Source: Papilionanthe hookeriana x Papilionanthe teres
Lineage: Eukaryota; Streptophyta; Magnoliopsida; Asparagales; Orchidaceae
Assembly: GCA_022702705.1 (NCBI GenBank)
Contig: CM040423.1
Coordinates: 112,084,738 to 112,148,737 of the forward strand
Direction: 5' to 3'
DNA: 64,000 nucleotides
Made by a program: the position numbers and the translations under genes
The notes under the pieces: model-generated
Told to the model about the DNA's origin: nothing
Databases searched by the model: none
The model's input: only the letters and a program-made list of their open reading frames with translations
Part shown: positions 25,850-36,579 of the stretch, piece after piece
How the letters are laid out: the number at the start of each line of letters is the position of its first letter
How positions within the stretch are numbered: position 1 is the first letter of the stretch

Positions 25850-26960
25850 TTAAATGGATGGCAAATGGAAATGTCATGTGGGCTTTAGGGCCAATTTTGG
25901 ACTTTTGTATTTGGTGGAAATGGGCTTTTAGGAAGGTTTAGGGAAGTGGGCTTTTAGGTTTGAAAATGAATTTATGGATAGAAATTTTGTAAAGAGGTTG
26001 GGCCAAATAATTGTTGAGTTTGGTTTAGGGATGTGTCATGAGTGGTTTGGAGTCAATTTGGTGTGATTTGGACTTGAATTGGTTTGAATTTGGGTTTAAT
26101 TGGTAAGTGGGCCAATGTAGGTCAAATTGGGCTAATTTGGGCCAATGTTGGGCTAGGGTTGAAATTGATGTAAAATAAATGTTGAGAAATATTTATGGGA
26201 GTGTTTCAAAGAGGTTTTGGCTTTGTTTAGGTTTTGATTTTGGGATTTGGGCTCATTTGGGTTAGGTTTAAGTTTAGGTCAAAATTGGGCTTTTTGATTT
26301 TGGGTTGAATTTGAGTGGGGTTTGGATCAAAATCTTGGGCAAATCATGTTAGTGTTTTGTTTATGGGGATGTTAAGGAAGGTTTAGAAAAGATTTGGGGT
26401 TAATTGGAGTTGAATTGGGTGAGTTTGGGCTAAGTTTGGGTCATGGGTCCAAATTGGGCTTTAAGGCCAAAAGTGAAATTGGATCCCAATGTCAATCAAA
26501 TTGCTCTTGTATTTGGTCTAGATTGGTGTTGGGGATGTTGAATTGAAGTTTAGAATTGAATTGGACCAAAATTTGGATCAATTGGGTAGATTTGGTTTGA
26601 CATTGGGTTTACTTTGGGTTAAAATGGGTCAAATTGGGGATTTTAATAAAAGTGGGGTAAATTGACAAAATTGGCCCATGGTGTAGTTGAACAAAATGAA
26701 ATTGGGAATATTTGGGATTTTCTGGAATTTTCTGGGAATTTTCTGAATTTTTGGATTTTTGGGTCGAGAGGGTATTTTGGGTATTTGGAGGGTATTGGGG
26801 GGTATTTTGGAATTTTTGGCATTTTTGGTTATGGATGATCAATTTAAGTGATGTGGAAATGTTTGAGATTGATTTTGGAGAATTTTGGGTAATTTGGAAA
26901 TTTTTGAGAAATTTGGGTAGTTTCAAAGGCATTTGGTAGGTTAGGCGGGGTGTAGGGTCC
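25850..26960. repeat. Strand-skewed TTTGGGC-type low-complexity block in LTR
   Basis: The plus strand is strongly T and G rich and poor in C, built from degenerate words such as aattgggc, gggctaatttgggcc and gggtattttgg. The complementary A/C-rich form occupies about 12550-13700 in the solo LTR, and another copy is at about 46386-47500. It contains no gene. Multiple GGG runs could favour G-rich secondary structure on the non-element strand. Confidence 0.7.
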
Positions 26961-27518
26961 CGGGGGTCAAAAATTGAAAATTTGGAAAATTGAAGATTGG
27001 GTGGATGTAAGTGGAACGCAACCATTTTGGTTGAGCCATGAAGCCACATCAAGCTCATATGAGCCATGAAGGGACTCATTTGAGGTATTCACTATGTTGT
27101 TCCTAACCCTCTTAGCCGAGGGCTTAGGGGTTAAGGACCATCCATGTGAATCACCTACATGAGTCGGGAAGTCGAGTTAGGTATAGGTGTGGTTTAGGAG
27201 GTGTGTGAAAGTGTAGTGCATAAGTGTAGTGTGTGTGTAAGTCGGCCCTTTCACCGGACTGGGCCACCTGGGTCGATCCTAAGGCCAAAGAGTCTATAGG
27301 AACTCATCCTCTAAACTTCCACACTTGATTTCAACCCTCTAGGTGATTAGGGGTCTATAGTCGAGTTTGTGTAGTTTGCGGGGAGTTTAGAAGTGGTTTG
27401 AAATTCTAGGTGGTGGGTCTCGATTCTAGTCCTCTAAGATAGTCGAAGGAAAAGCCTAAGGCTAGATCCTAAGTACTAAAGAGAAGAAGAGAAGACCTCA
27501 TCAAAAATGAGGTCAACA

Positions 27519-27540
27519 AATGGACCCCCAATAGGTGTGG
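27519..27540 (-). promoter_or_regulatory. Polypurine-tract region of element B
   Basis: Directly upstream of the 3' LTR on the element strand is acacctattgggggtcca followed by tt, with the G5 run typical of the plus-strand primer of Tat/Ogre elements. Eighteen bases of it (27521-27538) are the exact reverse complement of 40402-40419 in the leader. Confidence 0.7.
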
Positions 27541-27969
27541 TGAGTCGACGAGCACACCGCACGTATTGGTGTTGACCGAAGCGATCAACGGAACCAACAC
27601 GGATGTCCGAGTAACAAACTTAGGACGAAGTAGAAGAATTTCCGTGGGGAGTGTCAAGTATATCTCCGGGACCGGAGATTCTTGAACTCTCGGCGGGGAA
27701 AGGAAAAGGAGGTGGATCCCAAATCACATGATTTAGGAGAATTCCAATTTAGATTTTATTTTGTTTCATGTTTAAGTCATGATGTGTGAGTTTTAGATTT
27801 CAATTTGGAGTTTCAATTTAGATTGAAGTTTGTCAAAATTAATTTGAAGGGATTTGATTTGAAATGAAAATTGGAGTTTTGAGGTTTTAGATGCAACACC
27901 TTCAACCCCAAAAGAAGATTGAATCGATTGGATTGGATCATTACAATGAGAAAAGATCTCGAGTAATGC
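27541..27969 (-). other. 3' UTR of element B, LTR-proximal part
   Basis: Non-coding. It contains unique sequence to about 27790, then diverged material leading into the tandem array. No RNA gene or ORF is supported. Confidence 0.6.
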
Positions 27970-29405
27970 GGTATTGGATGTAAAATCCTTAACCTCGAGA
28001 GTTTGATTTTGATGTATTTCATTGCGATAGGGAAAAGATCCTAAAGCAATGCGGTCTCGGATGTAAAATCCTCGACCCAAAAGTTTGAATTTGATGTATT
28101 TCGGTGCAATAGGAAAAGAATCCTAAAGCGATGCGATCTTGGATGTAAAATCCTCGACCCAAAAGTTTGAATTTGATGTATTTCGGTGCGGTAGGAAAAG
28201 AATCCTAAAGCGGTGCGGTCTTGGATGTGAAATCCTCGACCCGGGAATTTGAATTTGATGTATTTCGGTGCGGTAGGAAAAGAATCCTAAAGCGGTGCGA
28301 TCTTGGATGTAAAATCCTCGACCCAAAGGTTTGAATTTGATGTATTTCGGTGCGGTAGGAAAAGAATCCTAAAGCGGTGCGATCTTGGATGTAAAATCCT
28401 CGACCCAAAGGCTTGAATTTGATGTATTTCGGTGCGGTAGGAAAAGAATCCTAAAGCGGTGCGGTCTTGGATGTAAAATCCTCGACCCAAAGGTTCGAAT
28501 TTGATGTATTTCGGTGCGGTAGGAAAAGAATCCTAAAGCGGTGCGGTCTTGGATGTAAAATCCTCGACCCAAAGGTTTGAATTTGATGTATTTCGGTGCG
28601 GTAGGAAAAGAATCCTAAAGCGATGCGGTCTTGGATGTAAAATCCTCGACCCAAAGGTTTGAATTTGATGTATTTCGAGTGCACTAGGAAAAGAATCCTA
28701 AAGCGGTGCGATCTTGAATGTAAAATCCTCGACCCAAAGGTTTGAATTTGATGTATTTCGGTGCGATAGGAAAAGAATCCTAAAGCGAGTGCGGTCTTGG
28801 ATGTAAAATCCTCGACCCAAAGGCTTGAATTTGATGTATTTCGGTGCGGTAGGAAAAGAATCCTAAAGCGAGTAGAGTCTTGGATGTAAAATCCTCGACC
28901 CAAAGGTTTGAATTTGATGTATTTCGGTGCGATAGGAAAAGAATCCTAAAGCGAGTGCGGTCTTGGATGTAAAATCCTCGACCCAAAGGTTTGAATTTGA
29001 TGTATTTCGGTGCGATAGGAAAAGAATCCTAAAGCGGTGCGGTCTTGGATGTAAAATCCTCGACCCAAAGGCTTGAATTTGATGTATTTCGGTGCGGTAG
29101 GAAAAGAATCCTAAAGCGAGTGCGGTCTTGGATGTAAAATCCTCGACCCAAAGGTTTGAATTTGATGTATTTCGGTGCGGTAGGAAAAGAATCCTAAAGC
29201 GGTGCGGTCTTGGATGTAAAATCCTCGACCCAAGAGTTTGAATTTGATGTATTTCGGTGCGGTAGGAAAGAATCCTAAAGCAGTGCAGTCTTGGATGTAA
29301 AATCCTCGACCCAAAGGTTTGAATTTGATGTATTTCAGTGCAATAGGAAAAGAATCCTAAAGCAGTGCAGTCTTGGATATAAAATCCTCGACCCAGAAGT
29401 TTGAA
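27970..29405 (-). repeat. 82-bp tandem repeat array in the 3' UTR of element B
   Basis: About 17 monomers of 82 bp are marked by ggatgtaaaatcctcgaccc at 27978, 28059, 28141, 28223 and so on to 29375. Monomers carry the variants gcagtgcag, gcggtgcgg and gcgagtgcgg at one site. Because 82 is not a multiple of three, overlapping minus-strand frames (for example 28863-29444) arise mechanically and are not genes. Tandem arrays in this position are known for Ogre-type elements and can seed satellites. Confidence 0.95.
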
Positions 29406-30087
29406 TTTGATATGTGTTTGATGTGAGATCTGGAAAGATCGCATTTGAGATTTGAAATTTGACTGAGATTTGGTTTAAGATCTGGAAGATCGAATTTGAG
29501 ATTTGATAGATATTTGGAATCTGGAAAGATTGAATTTGAAATTTGATAGGGATTTGGAATCTGGAAAGATTGAATTTGAAATTTGATTGAGACTTGATTC
29601 GAAATTTGATTGAGAATTTGATTTAACATTCTTGTTGGTTTTGTTTATCCTTTAATGATTCAAATTTTATTTTGTTGTTTGTTTAATGTTCATGTGAATT
29701 TGGTGTTTGTCATTTTTTAGATTTTTTTTTTAGGAAGTTTTCTTTTATCTTTTTTTTTTCTGTTCTTTGTTCGAAGTTCATTTAACTTTAATGGCGTTTC
29801 CCAATCAATTTGCACAAAAGAGGTGAAGGCCAAAAAATGTGACATGGTCACTTTCATTTCCAATCATGCTGAAGATACATCGTACAACTTGATCTGGAAT
29901 ATATTTCATACAATCCATGTAGACTCAAAACGGACTGTGTATGATCTTTGTTGATCCATCTAAAGAAGCATCTGTCAAAAGTCCATGTCTGAATAGTGAG
30001 ATGCATGGTCAATAACATCACCTTCCAAGCCATCCTTGGCAAGGATGCCGTATGGATGTACATTGGAGGTGTGATATTTTCCATGTA
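29406..30087 (-). other. 3' UTR between AlkB-like ORF and tandem array
   Basis: Positions 29405-29630 hold short imperfect repeats (gaatctggaaagattgaatt, twice near 29518 and 29557). Positions 29640-29830 are T-rich, and 29830-30087 is unique sequence downstream of the ORF stop. I see no further gene. Confidence 0.55.
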
Positions 30088-31566
30088 ACTCACAGCTCGT
30101 AAGGCCGGAGGCTCTCTAGCTCCGAGTCCGGCCGGAAATGGTAAGGTATCTTTACGTCGTCCATCCTCCCGAACGTAGCCGAGATCCGCTTCATCGGTAC
30201 TCCTGGTATGCAATGCTTGGCGATATCCGCTCCGTTACCCTTCGGTATCATGACGGAACCTACCGGTAGTGGTATCTTTACTTGGCCCTCGGAACTCACT
30301 CGGGCCTGCTATCCGGAGGTCGGATCCGAACATGATGTTACACTCGCTCGGAAAAGAGATCGTACGAAAGGTCGACAAAGTCGTGGTGATCTATGTGTGG
30401 GGGTATACGATCACCTACGTTTGTAGATATTGATGATGCAGATATTGGGTATGCGATCTGTCGCGTACCCTCCATGTTATCAATCTCTTTACCATTCTCT
30501 TGATGACTAATGGCATCGGGTCCACTTGCCCATGACGGAGTATTCCCGGCGGGTTTCCCTTCCTGTCCTCGGCGAAGTTGTAACGACATCCACATTGTAT
30601 TGTGATTCTTCCTTTCCACGGCATCCATCTCCGGGGCTACGAGTATGTGTTTTCCCTTAGGCGGCTCGCTCGGCCCGGTCTTTTCAAATCCCGGATGCAA
30701 TCCACAATTTCTTCTTGCTCATACTGCGAGAATACGTACGTATGTAATTCGAGGCCCTCCGGTATATTGATTCTTACGCACTCTAATCCTTTCAAAGTAT
30801 TCAAAGGTTTTCTTTTCAACATTTTGCATTCTCTCCAGCTCGTATTCGGAATGATCGCGGATGGCGAGGCCTTGTGACATATTGTGGGATGTATGGTTCA
30901 ATCCCTTCACGTTCTCCCGCATACCTCGGCTCCTCGGGGATGATGTCTATCGAGACATCCCCAGGGTTGCTTCTGCAACAAGGTCATGCATCACTCGGTG
31001 GTTCTATCCGGTGTCGTGGTAGCCTTATTTCTTCGGGTCTTTGTGAGATTTCTCCGGTTCTTTCTGTCATCCTAGGAGCTGGCCTCCTTTCTTCTGGTTC
31101 CTGGTGAACCGGTGTCCTTGAAGTGTATGCACTGACATTAGCAACTGCCTCGTCGTGCTGATCCGCAGCTAGTTTCGTCAACATCTTACGGATACGGCGA
31201 TTCTTATTTCTTCGTTGCGTTGCTGTGAGAGTAGCTCTCCGAACTTCTTGAATCTCCGTGGGCGCGGCGGCGACAAGCTCGCCCTCTCGTCGTAGCGACT
31301 ACGGACTTCATTTTCTTATCTTCTTCAATATTTGTCTTTCTTTTCTTGTTCTTTGGATTGGTGGCTTGGGCCACCCACTTTCATCACCTGTATGTCCGGG
31401 CAGTTCTTCTCGGTCAGCCGGGACCCGGTCACTTTCCTCGTATCGTAGGCTCTGTTGGTGCGAAATGCGAGTCGATCTCGATTATCGCTCCATCTTTCAC
31501 CCTCTTTTCATCAAGTGCAAGGCTTACGCCATTCTTAAAGTTCAAGACCAACCGCCCGCTCGACAT
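30088..31566 (-). pseudogene. AlkB-like 2OG/Fe(II) dioxygenase ORF carried by element B
   Basis: The minus strand from ATG 31566 (MSSGRLVLNFKNGVSLALDE) passes through a charged, basic N-terminal half (RRNKNRRIRKMLTKLAAD near 31200). It then enters an AlkB fold: EGLELHTYVFSQYEQEEIVD (30760-30700), RENTYS, WMPWKGRITIQCG and FAEDRKGNPPGILRHG (30625-30530), the iron-binding HxD in RIPPHIDHHDF (30377-30405), ECNIMFGSDL, IPLPVGSV and GNGADIAKHC with the distal His (about 30210). The end is KRISATFGRMDD and a stop near 30088. The order and wording match plant ALKBH9/10 RNA m6A demethylases. At least four frame changes interrupt it. In the 2OG-binding Arg motif the usual second Arg position reads Gly (RISATFGR), which may be a real change or an error. 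It lies in sense after integrase, so it is part of the element. Demethylation of element RNA is inference. Confidence 0.8.
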
Positions 31567-31590
31567 TTCCCTGCGAAAAGACAAGGAAAA
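31561..31590 (-). promoter_or_regulatory. Candidate 3' splice site before the AlkB-like ORF
   Basis: On the element strand ttgtcttttcgcag precedes gaaATG at 31566: a pyrimidine-rich run ending in CAG four bases before the first Met of the extra ORF. This is where an acceptor for a spliced subgenomic mRNA would sit. No donor was assigned, so this is suggestive only. Confidence 0.3.
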
Positions 31591-31811
31591 GGATCAGGGG
31601 CTGTACTAAGAACAAGAACATCAAGAAAATGTTTATTAAAGACATCTTGCTTTATTATCATTATATTTTCAAACTTAACGGGAATGAAGTGGGATAAGAT
31701 CAGGTAAGAGGTTTTGATTTGGAAAAGGAAACAAGGAAAATTTTATTGTCAGGATTTTATTTATTTTGGCACATTTTTGTTATTTTTGGGTTCGGACCCA
31801 GTCATAAGTAA

Positions 31812-33060
31812 TCACTTCGCCCGTGCTTCTAGGGATGGAAAGTTCATTCCTTCGAAACATCGAGTAGCGTAATACTTTTTCAAGTATCGTCCATTGATCG
31901 GAAGCATATGTCGTTCTCCCGGCAATTCACTAGCGCGGTAGGAGCCTCCGAGTAGATCGCCTCGACTACGAATGGTCCTTCCCAGTGGGTTCAAATTTTC
32001 CTCCTATCTTGCGGTGTGCAAGAATAGGTCTTTGAGAACGAGAACTAGATCACCAACTTTGAAGGTTCTTGGGCGGACCGGTTTATCATGAGCACTGAAT
32101 CATCTTAGCTTGGTATAGTTCTAAAGTCTCGTTGCTGCTGCAAGTCTTTTCCCTTCCGGGCTCTCTAATTCTTCGAGTCGTAATTTGGCGTTCTCTTCGT
32201 TGTGATTTTATTTGCAACTCGCAATTACGAGTGAAGGGAGCCGAACCTCTAAAGGTAACATCGCCTCGGACCCATACACCGGAGCGTAAGGTGTAGCTTG
32301 CGTAGGAGTTACGAAGGTTGTCCAAGTAAGCCCATAAGGCTTCTAACAACTTCTCGTGCCAATTTCTCTTATTGTCGTCTAAAGTCTTCTTTAAAATTTG
32401 AACGAGAGTTTTATTAAAAGCCTCGGCTAGGCCGTTTGCTCTTGGGTAGTAAATTGTTGAATATCGCCGATCGATTCCGTGTCTCCGACAAAATTGTTGA
32501 TTTGTGTGCTTCGAATGCCGACCCATTATCCGAGATGATCTCGCGCGGCACCCCGAAACGGTAAACAACTTGGTTCTTGAAAAATTGTAGTACGTGATGT
32601 GATTTCACTTCTCTTAGTGGAGCCGCCTCGCCCACTTGGAAAAGTAATCCGTAGCTGCAAGAATGAAGCGATGTCCTTTTGACGATGGTGGTTCTATTGG
32701 ACCAACTATATCCGTGCCCCAACATTCAAATGGCCACGATGCGATTGTCGGATGTAGCACATTTGGAGGTTGGTGTAGAACCACCCCGTGCACTTGGCAT
32801 TGATGACGGCCCTTGGCGATTTTCATGCGGTCGGTCATCATCGAGGGCCGGTAGTACCTAGTCTTTTAATTTTCATTTTCATTTTTGGACCCGATGGTGA
32901 GCGCCACGAGTCTCGAATGTACCTCTTTAACAATTTCACGGGCCTCGGACCCGCTTAGGCACCTTAGCCACATTTGATCAAAAGACCTTCCGTATAATGT
33001 GTTGTTTATTAGTGCGTAGGACGGAGTTCTTTTCTTGATCGATGGGCTAACGACCTATCC
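31812..33060 (-). pseudogene. pol: Integrase of element B
   Basis: The N-terminal zinc-binding region is partly recognisable (REIVKEVHS, YYRPSMMTD, CQVHG; 33000-32790). The catalytic core has its first Asp in WGTDIVGPI (about 32715), then AATDYFSKWA, the second Asp in REIISDNGSAFEA (about 32535), and Glu in GLAEAFNKTLVQILKKTL (about 32420). The C-terminal GGSYRASELPGERHMLPING...LKKYYA block is at 31950-31860. The wording is typical of Tat integrases. Frameshifts separate the blocks. Sequence 31570-31811 downstream is a non-coding spacer. Confidence 0.88.
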
Positions 33061-33099
33061 TCCGGTAGTTTTCCTGTTTGTAGGTAATCCATCAATGGT

Positions 33100-33700
33100 T
33101 GTCGCCGATCTTCCGTGTTTTTCATCCATCGTTACAATTGATTCTTCTTCCTTTTCGATTTGTGTATCGTGTCTATGTCAAGTCTGTGATAGGACTACGG
33201 CGTCCATGAGCTGACACTTCCATCGATTCATCTTGCAAACGAGCAAATTCTTTTGCGAGACGGGCTAGCGCATCCGCTAAAGCGTTTTCTTTTACGGGAT
33301 TTTGTAAATTGTCACATTTGGAATTTGTTCCAACAGTTGTATGGCATACTGGAAGTATTGTTCGAGTCTTGGTTTTAAAATTCCGTATTGTCCGACGATC
33401 TGTTGAATGATTAAGCTGCGAATCCCCGTAGATGTTGATGTACTGTTATCCCCATTTGAATGGTTAATTCCGATCCGTTATGAGGGCTTCGTATTCCGCT
33501 TCGTTGTTTGTACATGGTTCCGTCAAGTGGTAGGAGTATCTTAACATCCCCGCTCCGGTGTTATAAAAATTAGCCCGATTCTGCCTTACGAGGCACTATC
33601 ACTTGCGATTCTTTGTCTTTGTGCGGCGAAGATGCTCCGTCGAAATATAATTCCCAACGTCGATCATCAAGGTCTTCTAGATTCATTATTTGTTCATCTG
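33100..33700 (-). pseudogene. pol: Second RNase H-like domain (aRNH type) of element B
   Basis: Downstream of the main RNase H the minus strand encodes EDLDDRRWELYFDGASSPHKD (about 33690-33610). WxLYFDGAS is the signature start of the additional, archaeal-type RNase H found in Tat-lineage elements. The rest is traceable only in fragments because of stops and frame changes. The expected role is extra RNA-strand degradation during cDNA synthesis. Confidence 0.65.
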
Positions 33701-33708
33701 GCAGATCG

Positions 33709-35253
33709 TCATTGAGAGGAGATTCTGCCGGCAAAGGGTGTCTTTGCGAGGAAGTCTGCTAGGGCTTGTCCCTTTACGGCACGAAGAGGCACGAAAGTTA
33801 TATCAAATTGCAATAATATCATTGACCATCTGGCAAGTCTGCCGGAAAGCGTTGGACGAGTCATCAAGTATTGCAATGGATTAAACTTCGAGATTAGGTT
33901 GACCTCATGAGAAAGCATGTAATGCCTGAGCTTTTGAGCAGCGAAGATCAGGGCCAAACAATGCTTTTCAATTGCGGGATACCTTATTTCCGTCGGCGAT
34001 AAACGACGGCTTAAGTAGTAAAGAGCATTCTCTCTACCCTCATCATTGACACTGGGCTAACGAGGCTCCGAGAGAGTCGTCTAAAGCCGCGGTATAAAGT
34101 ATTAGCGGTCTACACCGAGACCAGGGGCTGCTAAGACAGGAGGTGTCATTAAATATTGTTTAATGTCCTCGAAGGCCTTACGGCATTTCTCTTCCCAAAT
34201 AAATTTGGCGTCCTTTTTAACTAGTGCCTAGAAAGGCTGACACCTACTGACGGGTTTGAGATAAAGCGTCGAAGATATGCCGACTTCCCTTGAAAAGATC
34301 GTAGTTGTTTTAAGGTTTTGGGAGGCGGCATTTCTAAGATGGCTTTAATCTTCTCCGGGTCGATTTCAATTCCACGATGTCGGACAACGAATCCTAAGAA
34401 TTTCCTGGAGGTGACGCCGAAGGCGCATTTTAAGGGATTCATCTTAAGGTTAAATTGCCTTAATCGTTCGAAAACAATTCTCAAATCATACAAGTGGTTG
34501 TCCTTTACTTTGCTTTTGATGACCACATCGTCCACATAGCATTCGACTTGATTATGGATGAGATCATCAAAAATTCTTGTCATTGCTCTACGGTAGGTTG
34601 CTCCTGCGTTCTTCGATCCGAATGGCATCAACTGTGTAGCAATATACTCCGATCGGCGTTACGAATGCTCGTAAGTTTTTCATCTTCTGGAGCCATTTTT
34701 ATTTGGTTGTATCACGAAGATCCATCCATGAATGAGAATATTTCGTGTGTTGAAGCGATGTCGATCATTAATTCGGGATCGGTAGAGGAAATTCATCTTT
34801 TGGACATGCCTTGTTTAAATCTCCGAAATCCACACAAATTCGATCCGACCATTCTTCTTCACGGCTGGTACCACGTTGGCTAACCAAGTCGGGTATTGTT
34901 CTTCACGGACAAATTTAGCGTCTATTAACTTTTTAACCTCGGCTATGACTTGTTGTTCGATTTCTAGACGCATTCTTACGGGACCTTGTCACGTGGAACG
35001 AAGTAGGGTCCACTCCTAGTTTATGGACTGCAACCTCTGGAGCTAAACATGGCATCTCATCGTAGCTCCAAGCAAAACAGTCTTTGAATTCCATTAATAA
35101 CTTGATTATTTCTTTGGAGTCTTCTTTATTGAGTAAAGAGCTAACAAAGGTAGGTCTAGGCTCTTCGCTAGTACCTAAGTTAACTTCTATTAACTCATCT
35201 ATTGTAGATTTGATTTCTTCTTCGAATTCGAGTGGAGCGTCTCCAATTTGCAA
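33709..35253 (-). pseudogene. pol: Reverse transcriptase and RNase H of element B
   Basis: It opens with the conserved Tat RT leader EVNLGTSEEPRPTFVSSLL and FKDCFAWSYDEMPCLAPEVAVHKL (35180-35030). CGFRRFKQGMSK, SFMDG and YNQIKMAPEDE follow (34850-34680). Then come MPFGSKNAGATYRRAM, the catalytic CYVDDVVIKSK box (34540-34510), NPLKCAFGVTSRKFLGFVV and the thumb (34631-34221). RNase H is at about 34180-33709 with SRRLSPTEIRYPAIEKHCLAL and GQALADFLA. Frameshifts occur around 34640-34930 and 33960-34220. Confidence 0.9.
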
Positions 35254-35265
35254 ATCTTCGAGTTC

Positions 35266-36573
35266 TTACGTAGTTTCCATGCGAGTTTTCATTAGATTCG
35301 CGAGGTGACAACCAAGCAAAATTCGGTATCGTCGAGCGATCTTACTGTGCCAAATCCGAGACCATGTTTTGAGTTGGGTGGACGACGGAGTTATTCCATA
35401 AATTTTCAAAACGTTGTGATTGACCTTTTGTCCATTCGTCGAGGTAAGAAACCACGTTGAATTAAATTTTGAACACGGGGAGAATACCACTCGAAAGGCA
35501 ATTCCATTAATTCGATGAAGTAGCATCTTCAAATTGTACATTATTTTCGGTTTTGGAGGAAGGAGCACCACGGTAGAATTTGATGGGCTTTGCACCACCG
35601 CTACGTACCTCTTTGACCTCCATACCCTCGATCTTATTAGAATGGATCGGGGTCAGGGTCATAGTATGTACATAGTGGTTAATCTTTTTGTACATCGATT
35701 TATATTCTTCGTTTCTTTCATCTTCAATAGGGATTTTGAATTGCGGCTTCTTTCGACTTATTGTCAGCTGCTTCTTGTTTGATTTCTCTTTCTTCTTCGG
35801 AACTATCTTCCCGATCGACATTGATGGTTGGTTTCCTCTGTCCGATCGTCCTAACGTCTCTACCACGACCTCGTCCCCGGCCTCGACCTCGGATGCGAGT
35901 TGTGGAGAAACCTTCACCATCTCGCCGTAAGGGAGTCGTGAGTGGCTGTTGGACTAGAACTTCGGGTTCTTCGTTGTCTCGAACTTTCTTTGCTTCATTT
36001 GTTATGGTATCTCCGGAGAAGATCGTTTTCTTCGGTGGTGCATAATAAGTTGCATCCTCGTGGATTCCAATTTCATGTACGGAGAATGGTTGTAAGTCAC
36101 CTTTGATGCACTTGTTCCCCTCCATCGTAGTACTTGATGCAGCGATGTAGAGATGATGGTACCATCTCGTTTTCATGTATCCATGGTCGGCCCGATAGAG
36201 CGTTGAACGATGTTTCGAATCAATTATGTGAAATTTTGCGGTTGTCTTTGCTAAGTCACCGGTCTTCATCGATAGCGTTATCGAGCCGAGGGCTCTTTCT
36301 CCTTTACGGTTGAATCCTCTTAATAACATTTTGTCCGCCTCGAGCTCGCGGGCATCAATTTCCAAGTATGCTTTAGCGTTCGAAGATTCATTATATTGAT
36401 TGATGCTCCTGGATCCACCAATACTGCGGAGAGTGTAAATTTTCCGATTGTAGCCGAAATGTACAACGGTCGGTTGTGATCTGTTGTTCCAAGTAGTAGG
36501 TCGTCGTACTGTGAAGGTAACACCTCGCTTGTTCTTTTAACGAGCAAACCTCATCTAAGGACTCTCCGGCCAT
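35266..36573 (-). pseudogene. pol: Protease and Arg/Gly-rich protease-RT linker of element B
   Basis: 36547-36400 encodes the aspartic protease active site VLVDPGASINIMNLRTL (Asp-Pro-Gly variant). A frameshift leads to 36365-35724, with the protease end (ERALGSITLSMKTGDLAKTTAKFHIID), then STLYRADHGYMKTRWYHHLY, an acidic stretch, and an (RG)n tract (IRGRGRGRGRGRD) near 35900-35867. The linker continues (35920-35507) with a Lys-rich SNKKQ segment and a YRGAP motif. Ogre elements have an intron between protease and RT; I could not place splice sites here. Confidence 0.7.
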
Positions 36574-36579
36574 TTGAGC

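Larger units (their letters stand above)
20126..27518 (-). repeat. 3' LTR of element B (7393 bp)
   Basis: It starts tgtcggcat and ends ggtcaaca on the plus strand, giving TG...CA ends on the element strand. It matches 40663-48054 almost throughout; the differences seen are mostly at CAG/CTG versus CGG/CCG sites. From the right (element sense) it holds a G/T-skewed low-complexity block (about 25850-26960), TATA box (25138), GC-rich island (24343-24545), AT-rich DNA, an AATTT simple repeat (about 22225-22545) and the 3' end. I see no credible protein gene in it. Confidence 0.95.

Noticed and set aside
26609..27079. 156-codon minus frame MSPFMAHMSLMWLH
   Set aside because: Low-complexity Asn/Pro/Lys translation of the skewed LTR block.
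27970..29405. CRISPR-like array
   Set aside because: Monomers abut without unique spacers, and the host is a plant retrotransposon.
28123..29629. Series of similar minus-strand frames beginning MGRGFYIQD
   Set aside because: They are spaced exactly by the 82-bp repeat and shift frame every monomer; they are translations of a tandem array.
30208..31707. Plus-strand frames over the AlkB region
   Set aside because: Shadow frames opposite the sense ORF; no domain content.
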